Source: Castor canadensis (lineage: Eukaryota; Chordata; Mammalia; Rodentia; Castoridae). Taken from it: 64,000 nt of DNA. Location of the stretch: contig NC_133390.1 of assembly GCF_047511655.1 (NCBI RefSeq), positions 93,193,583 through 93,257,582 on the forward strand. The letters run 5' to 3'. This document shows, piece after piece, positions 36,380 to 49,149 of the stretch. The notes beneath the pieces are model-generated. The model saw only the letters and a list, made by a program, of their open reading frames with translations. It ran no database searches and was not told the DNA's origin. The first letter of the stretch is position 1. Every line of letters starts with the position of its first letter. The position numbers were made by a program, and so were the translations under genes.

Positions 36380-37305
36380 ACTTCATCTCTGCAGGCTTTA
36401 GTGATTTTAGTATAATAGCTCAAAAACCCAAATCCTGTTCTTTGATGTCATTTAAGCAACCAGCTGTTCTTTTCTCATATCCTCTTTTCTCTTCCAAGGT
36501 ATGACCTTTAAATAGGGAAAATGTATGAAAACACCACCTGGACTCCATGCCCTTCAGTTTCTGTCTAATATTTGAAAACCATAAGCCACAGACTGTAGGT
36601 ATTTCAAGGTTGAATAATACTCTCATATGTTTCAGCCCAACTGAGTAAAAGGTTAATGAATGTTTTGCTCCCCATCCTGGAAGGAATCTCTCTCACATCC
36701 TAGTCACACTTTCCAGGAAGGTAGCCCACAACCTGTTGAAGCATGAGACTAGTGTCCCTTAAAAAAAAAGAAAAAAAAAGTTCCATATTTCATTTATTCT
36801 TGCAAATATTCTTCCAATTTGCCAAATTTTTCAAATTTTTTCTTGGTATTTAAAAATGAATTACTACGTTTTCAGAAAAATCCAGATTTACTTTTGGTCG
36901 AAAATATCTTTGTATGCTATTGAGTTTTAGTAGCTAGAAATTCTCAGGTATTTTTTCACATTGCAAATATTTTTGACACAATTTAGTCAATTTCAACTTA
37001 GCATTTTTCTCAGTGACTTGTCTCGTGGGTTACCTTTCAAAACCTTCTAAAAAAGCTGACCTTAGTCCCTAGTAGTTATTTAATGGTATCACTGCCTTTA
37101 TTTCAAATAGCGTTCACAACTTATATTTACAATTGTTTTTATTTTTCCTTTTTTAATACTAGTGAGTTAGTTTCTCAAACTGAAAAAAGTTAACATATAG
37201 CTAAGGGGTCTCTAGAAATGATTCCTTACCTTCTTCACTTCCATATATGGACTTCTTTACAGCTACTTACTTATGGTTCTTATTTTTTACCCATTCTTGC
37301 TCTTA
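36380..37305. other. Unassigned AT-rich sequence
   Basis: No gene or clear repeat is recognised. A broken A-rich run lies at about 36,760-36,780. Confidence 0.45.
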
Positions 37306-37309
37306 TCTA

Positions 37310-37435
37310 TTCATTCCACAAATATTTGTCGAATGGTTCTTATTGTTTCCATCATTGTTCTAAACCAGGAGGATTCTGCTTTCATGGTGCTTACATGCTA
37401 AGAAGGCACACAGAGAATAAAACATAACTCGATGC
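37310..37435 (+). repeat. L2/MIR-class ancient repeat trace
   Basis: The segment 'attcattccacaaatatttg' and 'tttcatggtgcttacatgct' fit the widespread ancient mammalian repeat that contains 'caacaaatatttattgag'. It is diverged. Confidence 0.5.
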
Positions 37436-37869
37436 ACACAATAATTTTGCATAGTACTGAGAGCTATGTAGAAAATGAAGCAGTATGATATAAAATAGAA
37501 AAGTGGCAGGGTTTCTGGACGTAGGGAATGCTGCCTTTAAAATAAGAGGGCCAGTTCTGTCTTTCTGATGAGCCTTGCAAGAGCACTACTAGCATGTTAC
37601 CCAGTAGCACACTTAGCTTCAATCAATGACAGCCACATCTCCTTGAGAAGCAACAAATAATGAAGCAAAATCTGTTATGATTATATTTTTACTACTCCTG
37701 AGAAGTATTTCACATGTCAGAATAGCTATACAATTTATAATTCGTACAGGAAGTCTATCTCATACATACCTACGGATATGCAAATATACTTACGAATCAT
37801 TAAGAAAACAGACTTCAGTGTCAAGGAAAAAAAATTTTAATTTCCACAGCACCACACACTAGTTTGTGA

Positions 37870-38555
37870 GTATCAGCTCCACAAAAAATTAAAAATAGAA
37901 TTACCATATGGTGTAAAAGTTCCACTTCTAAAATCAGATTCTCAAGGAGATAAGGTGACTATATAGGCAAGATTTTTTGGTTTTTTTGGTAGTACTGGGA
38001 TTTAAACTTAGGGCCTCACATTTGCTAGGTGCTCTACAACTTGAGCCACTTTGTCAGTCCAATGTGTACAACTGAGTTTATAGAAGCACTATGCACAATA
38101 GCTAACATGTACAAGCAACTCACGTGTCAGTCGACAGATGAATGAATCAATAACCAAAATGTGGTATATACATAGAATTTTTTCATCCTCAAAAAGGAAA
38201 GAAATTCTGACACATCCTACCACATGTATGAATCTTGAAGAGATTATGCTAAATGAAATAAAACAAGCACAGAAAGACAAATACTGTATGATGACACTTA
38301 TGCAAGATACTTAGAGTAAGCAGTCAAAATCATAGAGATAGGAAGTAGAATGGTGGCTCCCAGGAGTGACAGTAGAAAATGGGGAGTTATTGTTTAGTGG
38401 GTATGGAGTCTCAGTTTTATAAGATGAAAGACTTATGATTATTGTACTATATTAGGAATGTGTTTATACTACTGAACTACACATTTAAAATGATTAAAAT
38501 ATAAATTTTATGTTATGTGTATTTCACTACAATGAAAATAACTTATTTTTTTTTA
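37870..38555 (+). repeat. Old L1 3' end split by a SINE
   Basis: The ORF2 tail ('gaattaccatatggtgtaaa') is followed, after a reverse SINE at 37,975-38,060, by 'agaagcactatgcacaatag' and the 3' UTR ('agtagaatggtggctcccag', 'aaatataaattttatgttat'). It has no frame. Confidence 0.8.
37975..38060 (-). repeat. tRNA-like SINE half
   Basis: In reverse orientation the segment matches the tRNA-like half ('gactgacaaagtggctcaag'). It interrupts the old L1 and is thus younger. Confidence 0.85.
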
Positions 38556-38559
38556 ATGT

Positions 38560-41065
38560 CACATCTAACATAACAACATACATAATTGGGTAGATAGCAA
38601 ATAGTAGACAAAAACATGCATTAGCTCCTATTTTTATACATTTCTATTAATATATTACCTTGTTCTAACAAAATCTTTAGACACTAATATTTACTTATGG
38701 TTATAATAACACTTTGATATTTGAGTATAATTCAGATTTATAACTTTTATTTCATTATTAAAACCTCAATCCTGGCTTAATATCCTTTGGTTTTCTGTTT
38801 TAAATATATGAATAAATTATAGATACTCCAAATATATTGTGCTCTGAATTTTGACAAACAGACCTTCCCTTTCCTGCCTTGTTGGCTGGTAGCACCTCTT
38901 TCTGTAGTCAATTTGAAGGCCAGATGTGGATAGATGGCCCTTTCTGTAGAGTCTTAGTTCTTATCTTGCCTGGCAATGATTTTTTTATAAAGGAAGTAAA
39001 CTTTTTACTGTAGAACATTCATCAGCCTATACCTCAGAATCATTAAGAATGTGAACTGACATAACCATATTGGTGGACATGTTGTAACAGTTGCCTCATA
39101 GCATGAACAGTAAGGCAGAAAAATCTAGGATTGCCTCCCCCCTACTTCTTATAGATAGAAGCTCATTTTCCTGTAAGTTTTCTTTGTTCTTATGCAAAAT
39201 ACAGAAGAAAAATTTCAAGAAACAGTTCTAAGTTACATGCCTAGGTAACTCCAATTAAAGCATTTAAAAACTAGAAAAAGGAGTTTTAGAAATAACATGC
39301 TAAGTAAAAGTAAAGTAGGTAGTTTAAGGTAAAAGAGAATTTATGATTAAAGGGGAGGTGGAAAATATTGAGGTGAAAGACCAGTTGGTGCTTTGGCCAC
39401 ATGACATCTATTCCTCGCCTATCCCTGAAAACAGAAACATGAACTGAAGATATTGATTGTCTTTCTTCCAAACACCAAACCAAAAGGAAATGTGTGTGAA
39501 CTTTTCTAGTATCTCCAAATATACTTTGAATTTATTCCTGTTTGAACAAAAAAATATGTATTTTAGAGAGAGAAAAAGACACGTGCATTTCCCTTTAATT
39601 TTTAGATGAACAAAGAACATTGAGTGGTGAATGCCAGTTAAATTTTAGTTAAAAAACAAAGCCAATATTTGTAAACTACCAAGTCAAGTAGAAGGTAAGA
39701 GAAGACTTTAAAATTGTAGGTTAAATTTGGTAGATCAGAAATTTACATTTAATTTATTGAATGACTTTGTTTTTATTTTTGCTGCCTATCAGAATAACAG
39801 CAGCTGCAAGTGAAAAAATAGGGGTTCTTTTGAAAGATTCATTCAGAATGAAAATAAATGTATGCTATAAATTCAACATTCTAAGTTTCTCACATCAAAG
39901 CATTGTCTTTATGAGAGACAGTCAAAATTCCAAGAATAAACAGCTTACACTTTTAGATGAAAACCATTAGAGTCATTGTGAGACATACGCAGTTAATTTT
40001 CTTGACATCAGCAACACCACACCACAAGAAGTTAACAACCTTCTTCTCCCGTTTCTCTCATGCTCAGCTCATGGATCATGAAGAAGACGAAAGGGGGTGG
40101 GATTAGTGAGGGAATAATGGAGAAAATATGCCTGACTATTTTTATTTGTCAGCTACAGCATTTCCTGCTGATCAATCTGGCTGCTATGAATGGCTAATGA
40201 GAAGAATATGAAGATTGAAGTACAAAAAAAAATGTAAGATGTTTGTTTTATTTTTCATTACAATGTACTATGAGAGTTTAGGAAAAGAGGAGCAATGAGT
40301 CTGATCATTGTTTTAGCTTCACATGGTTTGTTTACTTCAAAACGAAATAACACCAGCCCTCTTCAAATGTTTGATAGATAATAATCCTCACATGGTGTGC
40401 TGAGTTTATCTCAAAAACCAGCCATAAACTATCCTGGATATGCCATTCTGTTTGGTGAGATTGTGTAAGCCATTTTGATCTGTTTTTGTTGTTTGTTTAT
40501 AGAATAAGATCTAAAAATGAATGAATATTTAGGCTCTAAAAAATGTCAGACACAGCAGGGTTCTTCTGGTTTGACTGGGACCTGACTCACACATTAATTT
40601 TCTTTTTTGTTGTTGTTGTTTCTTTTAGGAATTATGAACTGTAAAAATTCTACCTAAACTAAATTTGAGGCTTTGTGAAAAAGAAACCATTCAGGGCTTC
40701 TGAATAAAAATGCTATAGATCTTTTCACTGTCTTTGTTACAGTATGCCAGAAAAATTGTTTGTCCATCATGCTGTAAAGAAGTAAAGCCCTGAAATTAAC
40801 TTATATTTTAACCACTATTGTCAAGACTTGTGAATAACCAGAGAATACTCCCAACTTGCAAATTCACAATTTCATGAATCCTCACAGAAGACATGAAACT
40901 TCTGGGTTAGAAACAAAGGATACTACCAGCAAGAGCCCGGACATTCCAACTCCCACAGAGAAATCTGCCAGTTTATCAGACAGCAGCATGTGTTTGACCA
41001 TTAAGAAGGTCTTTAAATCAGCTACATTGACTTTAAAAACAGGGGGTTGCATATGTAATTTAAAG
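38560..41065. other. Unassigned AT-rich sequence
   Basis: No gene is recognised. Several frames of 60-83 codons have no known domain. A short TTG-rich run lies near 40,606-40,620. Confidence 0.5.
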
Positions 41066-41067
41066 GA

Positions 41068-41225
41068 TCCATACCAGCAACATCAGCGTCCCCTGGGAAC
41101 TTGTTAGAATACAAGTTTCTATGTTCACCCTGACTTATAGAATCAGAACCTCTGGAGTTGGGGCCTTGCAATGTGTGTTTTAACAAGCCTCCAGGTAATA
41201 CTGTTATGCACTAAGGATGAAAATA
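41068..41225 (+). repeat. MER5A-like hAT DNA-transposon relic
   Basis: The order is 'cagcgtcccctgggaacttg', 'agaatcagaacctctggagt' and 'gtgttttaacaagcctccag', then a decayed end. This is a standard MER5A pattern in sense orientation. It is non-autonomous. Confidence 0.85.
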
Positions 41226-41339
41226 ATTAGAGTAAAGCAACACAAAAAACGTGATTTACAAACTCATGAAACACAGTTTAGGTATTATTTTGTGAAATAT
41301 TATCATAGACAGAATAATTACCCCATCTCAAGATTGAGT

Positions 41340-41690
41340 GTAAGTGTGTCACATTCATGCTTTTTCTTAACTCAATAAATATTAATTGATCACTCATTAC
41401 TTGCAAAATAATATTATATGTGCTGAGGATATAGCAGTGTTGTATTGCTATGAATTGCCAGAATATTCATAGTCAAACTTTTTGTGAGACATCAAGGAAT
41501 TTTAACTTATAGATAAAAACATTAGCAATACTTTTTCTCTACCTTTGGCTGCTTGTTAGAATCATCTAGGAAGATCTGTTTTTAAAACATCTATCACTAA
41601 GTTACATCTGAGCCAAATAAATTGGGAATTTTGGAAATTCTGAGTATAAATTATCCAGCTGATTTTAATGCAAGATATTAAGAATAACTG
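41340..41690 (+). repeat. L2/MIR-like and MER5-like traces
   Basis: The left part ('tgtgctgaggatatagcagt') is L2/MIR-like. The right part ('cttgttagaatcatctagga') is MER5-like. Both are weak. Confidence 0.4.
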
Positions 41691-41699
41691 ATAGTGAAT

Positions 41700-42320
41700 A
41701 TCTTATTTCAATGGCATGGAAGGTCTTAATTACTAAATGTGTTTGTTAGTATTCTGTATAATGAGACTTTAGTTACAATGTATTCGTGTCACTACCATTA
41801 ATGCCAATGCCACTACATCCTGGACTTGTTTTTTTAAATAAAATACAAATGCCCTATATGAAGATAGGAACCCTGGAGATTCAAGGAAGCATTTCTTATT
41901 TTCTTATATCAAATATAGAAGTTACTAAATTTATAACACATTAAGTGTCTTTAAACAAAATCAAATGCATAATTTCTAAAGAAGAGGATAGATAAGACTT
42001 CTATTGAATTTTCCCAATGCTCTTTTTTCTTATATTATGCTAGAAGATGAAATAAGAAGACAAGAGAGAATGTGAAAATTAAATTAACTAAGGGAATTCA
42101 CTTTCAAAAGAAAAATGAAACCCATAATTTGGCTACCTCTAGAACATCTAATAAATAAATATTTTAACAACATCTTAGAAATGATTTGAGGAGATTTTTT
42201 ACATGTGTAAAAGCACTATATATTGATTTATTCCCAGTTCTCCTTCCCACTAGTTAGATTTGTAGAACCTTATATATGCCTCCAAATCTGAAAAATTCTG
42301 CTCAGCATCAGTGATCTGTG
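41700..42320. other. Unassigned AT-rich sequence
   Basis: I see no gene or repeat that I can name here. Confidence 0.4.
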
Positions 42321-42324
42321 GTCA

Positions 42325-42765
42325 TAATACTGTGTGACAACCACAATACTTTAGTGGCACACAATAATAATTTACTAAGCTCATGAGTATAAAGGACAAA
42401 GATTTAGGGTAGTGTTTCTTGGTTGTTATTTATTAACATTTTGGTCTCAGCTGATGTGAGGGTCTGGGGACTCAAGCATCTGTAGATCAATTGAGTATAT
42501 AGGCCAACTTGGTTAATTCTACTCCATACTCTCACTTCACTGCAGGAGGAAAATCATCTTCTCATGGTGAAAACAGACATGAAGAACAAGAGTACAAGCC
42601 AGTGCTTTTCCACTTTCTGCTTCTATCATATTTGTTAATATTGGTCAGACAATCACATGGCCATTTATAAGTCACATGGAAGATCACTAAAATGTTACAT
42701 GACATTTCATGAATACAAGAAAGGGTAAAGAAGTAGGGAAATTTTTGCAATCTATTGAAATCTAC
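42325..42765 (+). repeat. Ancient interspersed repeat, family not named
   Basis: The layout 'tgtgacaaccacaatacttt' ... 'tttactaagctcatgag' ... 'aagtcacatggaagatca' ... 'atttttgcaatctat' matches a known pattern of ancient mammalian repeats over about 440 bp. I cannot give its family with confidence. Confidence 0.5.
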
Positions 42766-42769
42766 CTGT

Positions 42770-43380
42770 TAGTTTAGTTATTCTCATTCATTCTCCATGT
42801 AAAATATATTCATCTGTTCCCAGAACTTCCAAAATTTCTTCCCACCATGTCATAAGACCTGAAATTTGAGACCATTTAAAATTTCTCTTGATATTGAGAC
42901 TTGTGAATGTAAAAGGGTCAATATGAGAGGTACACAGTAAAAACTGTATAAAAGTAATTGGGGAATTCTTCCAGACAAATATTGCCATTTTCTCTTACTC
43001 CCTCTTTCATGTCCTGAAAGTAACTCCTCTGTCAACTGTTTGTTACAGTTCTTTGCTTCAGCTTCTAATAAAACCTTCTTTTACTATTGTCTTCCTTAGT
43101 CAAATATGAATAACTGATATTTCTTGGTAACAGAATTTCTTCCCTGGGCTTGTTTCTATACAGGAGACTTGACATTTGAACAGCTTAGACCTCTTACAGA
43201 CTAATATGGTGGGACTTTGGTTAGTGTAGCTCTTTCAAACATTCCACATTTCTCATATAACTGTGCTTATAGCCAGAAATTATATATGGCAAAACCACAC
43301 TCACAACCTTTTGAGGCATAGTTCTTTCTCTAGATTTAATTAATGGCATTTTGAATTTATAAAGATGCTAGATCAATGTC
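42770..43380. other. Unassigned AT-rich sequence
   Basis: I see no gene or nameable repeat. Short frames on the minus strand have no recognisable domain. Confidence 0.4.
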
Positions 43381-43385
43381 TGTGT

Positions 43386-43750
43386 CTTAGTCATTGGGAT
43401 TGCTAGAGCAAAATACCGTAGACTGAGTAGCTAGCTTATAAACAGTAACAAATATTCTTCTCATAGTTCTGGATACTGGGAAGTCCAAGTTCAAGACATT
43501 GGAAGATTTAGTGTCTGGAGAGGGCTTGTTTTATGAGTCCTACATGGTGCTTTATTGTTATGACTTCACATGGTAAAAATAGTAAGCTTGCTTTGTGAGA
43601 TTTATTTTACAAGAACATTAATCACACTCATAAGGGTTCATGATCTCTTCAACTCCCCAAGGCCTCATTTACTAATTCCTTCTCCTGAGTGTTAGGATTT
43701 CAATGTATGAGTTTTGTAGGCATGCATACATTCAGACCATATCAGTATTT
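43386..43750 (-). repeat. MLT1-like LTR (3' copy)
   Basis: The plus strand starts 'gtcttagtcattgggattgc' and ends near 'attcagaccatatc', which is the reverse of the MLT1 pattern. It is the left LTR of the MaLR copy. Confidence 0.75.
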
Positions 43751-45204
43751 TCTTCCAGTCCCTCAAAATTCATGTTCTTTTTACAAATAAAACATGCATT
43801 TCATTCCAATAGTTTCACAAACCTTAATTCATTCTAGCATCAACTCAAAAGTCTAATATCCAGAGTCTCATCAAAATATCTAAATCAGATGTAGGTGAGA
43901 ATCAAGATGTGATTCATCCTGAAGTGTGTTCTTTTTCTGATATAAACCTGTGAAATCAAACAAGCTATGTGTTTCCAAAATATTGTGATGGGATCAGCAC
44001 AGGACAGGCATTTACATTCCAAAAGGGAGGGAAAGGAAAGAAGAAAGGAGTGACAAGTCTTGAGCAAGTCTATATCATTAAAGTTCAATAATCGAGCCAT
44101 CTTCTTTGGCTTGATGCTCTCCCCTGCAGGCCCACTGGGGCAAGGTCTCATCTCCCAGTCCTACTAGGCCATTGCCGTACCTACTTGGCTTTGTAGGAAC
44201 ATGCTGCAGCTCTCCTGGGCTGGAATCACAAACAGATGGCTCTGCTTCTCTAGGATGCAGGGGAAGGCTGGTCCTTATAACTTTGATTGGTATTGACTTA
44301 ATGGGGCCACTGTGCTGTGGCCCTGAATTAACTATGGCTTTTGTACTGTGAACCTATGATGGAATTAGTATCCCTGATATTTCCCTAATTGCCTTCCAGG
44401 TCATTGATCCATACTTTTGGACCAGAATACTGATTTCTGTCTTAATGGCTAGATTAATCTCCCAGTTTCATTGTGAATAACATGTAGCTCTCATTGAGAT
44501 GGTTAGTTGATATTAATCTCCTTACCAAGCTGTCACTTAGCCTTAATTCTGGAGCAAGTTTTCCCTTTTACTTTTTGTTTCCTATTGTTAGTAGGCTAAT
44601 TTCTAACATTTTAAGCTTTGCTTCTTTTTGATTAACAATTGTATCTTTAAATCATTTCCTTTTACTTATATTTTACTACAAACCATCAAGAAAATCCAGG
44701 CCACTCTTTAAAACTTTGCTTGGAAATTTCCTAGGCGAATATCCTGTTTCAAGTTCTGTCTTCAATGAAATACTAGCAAAAAAATACAATTCAACCAAAT
44801 TATTTGCTACTTTTTAGCAAAGATTATCTTTTCACCCTTGCTATTGTCTAGTAACCAGGTCCTCATTTCCATCAAGACTTTCTCAGAATGGCTACTTACC
44901 ATCCATATTTCTTGGAACATTCAGCTTATAATTATTAAGGTAGTCTCTTTAAGAGATTGATCTATAGCTCCCCTCCTCTCCTTTTCAGCCCTCACCAAAA
45001 TTGTCAGTAATGGTCAGTTCATTGCAATGTAGGCTTCATCTAGAATTCACCTTCAAATTCATCCAGTCTCTATCCATTACCCAGTTCCAAGGCTGCTTTT
45101 ATATTTTTAGGCATCTATTATGCAACCCTTCTTTTTCAGGCATCTATTAATTGGTACCTCTTCTTGATACCAATTCTGTGCCAAATTTGGTACCAATTGT
45201 ACCA

Positions 45205-45545
45205 AATTGGTACAATTTCTGTCTAGTACTTTTGGACTGCTATAGCAAATGTTATAGAGTGGATAGTTTGTGAACAACAGAAATTTGTTTTTCTTGAGTC
45301 TGGAAAGGACAAGATCAAGGTGCCAGGAGATTCAGTGTCTGGTTAGTGCCTTCTTGCTGATTCATTCTCTCTGTGTCTTCACATGGTAGAAGGAGCATAT
45401 TAGCTCTCTAGGCACTAATCCCAATCACGAAATCTCCACTCTTATGACCAATCAACTCCCAAAGGTATCACCTCCTAATGCCATCATGGTAAGTGTTAAA
45501 ATTTCAATCACGTAGGGAGAAAAACAAACATTCTTACCATAAAAA
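45205..45545 (-). repeat. MLT1-like LTR (5' copy)
   Basis: The plus strand holds 'ttggactgctatagcaaatg', 'ctctgtgtcttcacatggta' and 'caatcacgaaatctcc', the reverse of the MLT1 pattern. It is the right LTR of the same MaLR copy. Confidence 0.7.
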
Positions 45546-45549
45546 TTTG

Positions 45550-46125
45550 GGAGATGCTTTTCTGTCCAGTTAAGGGAATCTGGTAAAGAGTTACATTCTA
45601 AAAGCACACAGGCTTCAAGAGATGCTATAATAACTTTATGACAAGTTGTCATCACTCTGTGATTTTATTAATCTGACATCCCTATATTCTTTTCATGATA
45701 AAGTAGTATTCCATTTAAAAATTATAATATCTTCACCTGAGCAGAAAACAAGAAGACCTGAAGCTACTCTGCTTTTTAAAAAAGTGTTTTGAGAATCTAA
45801 AGTGTGGAAGAATAGTGTCTTTCTCTTTAGAATGCATATTGAGGAAAAAAAACTGTGTATATCACATAAATAAGGATTGGTTTCCACCTCAGTGCTGGTG
45901 ATATTTGCCTTGCCACAATCATTCAGACTCTGCCTTTGCATTAAAATTCATTCACACAAATAGTTGTATTTGCATAAATATAAAATATAATCACAAAGTA
46001 TCCCCAGTGCAACAATGCTAACAAAAATAAAAATATATGTGTGTATATGCATATACACACACATACATATATCAGAGTAAAAGTTATGGAGATAGGTACC
46101 ATGGAGAAAAACTTCTAACCCTTAT
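45550..46125. other. Unassigned sequence with (TA/CA) simple repeat
   Basis: A mixed TATG/CACA simple repeat lies at about 46,033-46,070. Nothing else is assignable. Confidence 0.5.
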
Positions 46126-46129
46126 TTAT

Positions 46130-46300
46130 TCATTTGTTAACTGCTTATTTTGAAAACTGTTTTCTGACCTGTTGAAACTATTCCAGGAATGGGAGATAAA
46201 GAAGAATGATGGTGGGGGTGAATTCAGCTATGATATATTGTAAGAACTTTTGTAAATGTCACAATGTATCTCCAGCACAACAATAAAAAAAAAATGGAAA
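46130..46300 (+). repeat. L1 3' end, sense
   Basis: The segment 'cctgttgaaactattccagg' followed by 'atgtcacaatgtatctccag' and an A-rich tail is the sense form of the L1 3' end found in reverse at 51,601 and 54,360. Confidence 0.8.
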
Positions 46301-46810
46301 GGAAAAAGAAAGCTATTTTCTGAGGAAAATGAATGAAGATTACCACATCAACTTAGAATATTTCAGGGTAACTAGAAAGGACCACCTTCCACAGCATGGC
46401 TTCACAAGCATGGGAGGAGCCTCCTGCTCCTTCATTGCTACTCCCTCCATTGGTTCCATCTTGTCCCATGGGCTTCTGGCCTGTGAAGGATAGTAAAGGA
46501 CATTTCCTACCTTAAGAGAATATATCAATTGTATGGATACTAGGATTATCATAACAATACAGGTTGTAAAAGTAGATTATTTTTTCATTTGGTTTCACAG
46601 CAGTGATAAACCCTAAAAAAGCTCAGTGACCAAAAAAAATTAAAAAATTAAGTTGAAAGATGTGTGGTTTTACAAAATGAGTCAAATACTACTCATGATA
46701 TGACATTTAAATGTCACTATTGAGGTAGAAAAACGTGTATCCCAAGTTTCCAAAAGAAACAAACTTATATCTGTTTTGTAATCCCATCCTGTTTCTTATT
46801 ATCTTGGAAA

Positions 46811-46882
46811 AAAAAAATATATATATATACACACATGCATACATCTATATACATATATATATAGATGTATGTATGTATATAT
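46811..46882. repeat. AT/CA-rich simple repeat with inverted arms
   Basis: Runs of TA, CA and TATG units form an imperfect palindrome ('acatctatata' facing 'tatatagatgt'). It adjoins the SINE at 46,884. Confidence 0.85.
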
Positions 46883-46883
46883 T

Positions 46884-47046
46884 GTGGTACTGGGAATTGA
46901 ACCAAGGGCCTCCTATTTGAGCTGTGTCCCAGCCCTTTCGTTTTTTGCCCTAATTTTGTCCTGCCTGGCTTTGACCTCTTGACCATTCTACCTCCACCTC
47001 CTAAGTAGTTGGGATTATAGATGTGTCCCATCATGCCCAGCTGTTC
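46884..47046 (-). repeat. Composite SINE, reverse
   Basis: The tRNA-like half reads 'gtggtactgggaattgaacc' on the plus strand and the B1-like half 'agtagttgggattatagatg', so the element lies in reverse. Confidence 0.85.
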
Positions 47047-47049
47047 TGG

Positions 47050-47690
47050 AGATGGTTTTTTACAGTATAAGTTTAATTTGGTCCTGAACATTTGAGTCTT
47101 TATTATCCCTTTTGCATTAATTCACTCTTTACTAACCACCTCTTAAGCTCTTTGAAAAACACTACTGTATATCACATCTTTGAAATCAATTATCCATTTG
47201 TTATTTAAGTCTAGAACACTTGACTTTGTTTGCCTTAACAATTAAAACATACACACAAAAACCCCATAATTAATACAGTAGGCCAAGTATTGTCCTATTC
47301 TGAAGTTTACCCATCTGATTTCTGATTATATGGTTCTGTCATTTAAAATATTCTACTTAAATCTAATTTTTTTCATTTCAAAAGTTCTCTTCAGTAATAA
47401 CTAAGTATATTTTCTGTGGCATGTGCTGAGAGTGTTATTTTTTCAGAATGTAGGTATATATATGTATATTTCTAATCTTGTGAGTTTAAAGAGGGTTTTC
47501 TGATATACTTGTAAAACTTTTTGTATGATTTTGTGATAATGTTGTCCCCCACAAATTCTTTAAAAAGCAAATGAAAACATCTTAAGGAATTGCTGATAAT
47601 TCTGGCACCTCTCATTCTACATGTTTTCACCCTCCCTTCCTCTGCACTCCAGCAGAAGCCAAGGGGCCTACGACCATTTACCAAGGTAGC
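47050..47690. other. Unassigned AT-rich sequence
   Basis: Part of this may be the distal 3' UTR of the ZC3H14 pseudogene to the right. I could not find its poly(A) end. Confidence 0.4.
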
Positions 47691-47699
47691 ACTCAAACC

Positions 47700-48999
47700 G
47701 AGAAGCTTCCCAAAGTAAAGTCACCTATAAATTAGGAAGCAGATTTGAAAGACTACATTGAGCTGCCTCAGTACTTTTGGCCACACCTGTTTCCATGGTG
47801 GATTAAAACATGTTTCATCTTTGAGAAAACTGAAAGTTTTCAGGACACTGGCCTCACTACAGCTGTGTGGCCCTCAACTTCAGTACTGTCACTTACAATG
47901 ATGTTACGTTATAAATTCTGACTCTTCCACAGCAGTGTACAAACATGCCTCAAATGTTTTAGTAGAATTTAGCTTTTCCTTAAATTGTCTTTTTCGTAGT
48001 AACAAAACAGCAACAAAAATAACAGCAAAAAATCAATGCTAAAACTACTAAATAAACTTACAAACTTGAAAAATTAGATACTTCAGATAGCCAAAAACTT
48101 CATATTATCAATGCAATATATTCCAAATTTCAAAGATTTGACAAGTCTGTAGAATATCTTTCATTGGTGGATTGAAGCTTTCACACTGCATGATCTTCTG
48201 CCAGGTAGGATGCATGTCATTCACTGGTTTGTGGTTGAATCCATTTCAAGGCATGTCTTGGTGATAGAGTAGTGGTGGGATGATAAAATGTGCAGTCAGG
48301 TCTGGTACACTGTATTAAATCTATAATGTTTTGGGTAATAAAAGGGACATTCCGTTTTCTTACAAACTGAAGTAGCAGCAGAGCTGACCACTAGGGGATG
48401 GCTCTGGTGCTTTAATTGCTGGTTTTGGAGGCAATACTGGAATTCTTCTACTCTCATATGAGAAAAGGGACAATCTGGTTTAGTGCACTTGGCATCATAT
48501 TTACAATTTAGATGAGCGAGCAAACATTTTTCAGCAAACTTACAATTGAGGAAGGCTTTGCAAGATACAATGGAATGGTGGTATACATACTCATCCCAAT
48601 TTTTATAAGCAGACCAGTACTTGCAGTGCTTCAAAAGCTTTTCTGGTTTCTGTGCCAGGCTCAGCTCACTCATCTCAGCCTTGGTAAAGCTACCATCTGG
48701 GCCCTCAAGCTGTCTGTTCATCAACTGCAACTGCTGTGGGTGGAGGAGATCTCTGAGTCCCCTGTTTGAGGCTGCAGTTTTGTTTATGGGTTTCATTCCT
48801 TCACAGCACATGTCCTCCTCTTGATCTTGCATGTATCTTTGGGGAATGGGAACACCATCCAATGTCACCATAAATTTGGGACTTGCAGGTTTATCTGGTT
48901 GCACAAGATTTAGTGTCTGCATAAAGTGTCCCAAAAGTAGCTGAAGGATAGCTGCAGTCTTCATCCCTGACTCTTGGTTTGCTGCCACTACTGTTTCAA
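47700..48999 (-). pseudogene. ZC3H14P: Processed pseudogene of ZC3H14
   Basis: The 230-codon minus frame (48,988-48,296) and its continuation to a stop at 48,217-48,219 match the C-terminal half of ZC3H14. That protein is a nuclear poly(A)-binding factor with CCCH zinc fingers. Several exons are joined without introns, so it is a retrocopy, 5'-truncated at about 48,999. Several zinc-finger cysteines are replaced, for example by tyrosine. A pair of compensating frame changes puts about 30 residues out of frame (about 48,365-48,460). A 2-base deletion near 48,310 ends the long frame early. The 3' UTR continues at least to about 47,700. It is not expected to make a working protein. Confidence 0.9.
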
Positions 49000-49002
49000 T
49001 GT

Positions 49003-49145
49003 ATTTTTTTAAATTTTATTTTATTTTTGAATTAGCACATTAATCATATGAGGGGATTTCATTCTGATAATCGATATGTGTGTACAGTACTTTGAACAAG
49101 TTCATACTCTCCATTATATTTTTATTTTCCCTCTTTTCCAGGATT
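49003..49145 (-). repeat. L1 3' end, reverse
   Basis: A T-rich start followed by 'atatgaggggatttcattct' and 'tactttgaacaagttcatac' fits the reverse of an L1 3' end. It lies directly at the truncated 5' edge of the ZC3H14 copy. Confidence 0.65.
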
Positions 49146-49149
49146 TGGT

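Larger units (their letters stand above)
43386..45545 (-). mobile_element. MaLR retrotransposon remnant with two LTRs
   Basis: Two reverse MLT1-like LTRs (about 43,386-43,750 and 45,205-45,545) flank about 1.45 kb of MaLR internal sequence. Internal landmarks are 'agcatcaactcaaaagtcta', 'gtctcatcaaaatatc' and 'gcaggcccactggggcaagg'. MaLR elements have no env, and none is seen here. The arrangement suggests a nearly complete but very old copy. Confidence 0.75.

Noticed and set aside
48296-48988. Functional ZC3H14-like gene
   Set aside because: Intronless, 5'-truncated, frame-shifted, and missing key zinc-finger cysteines.
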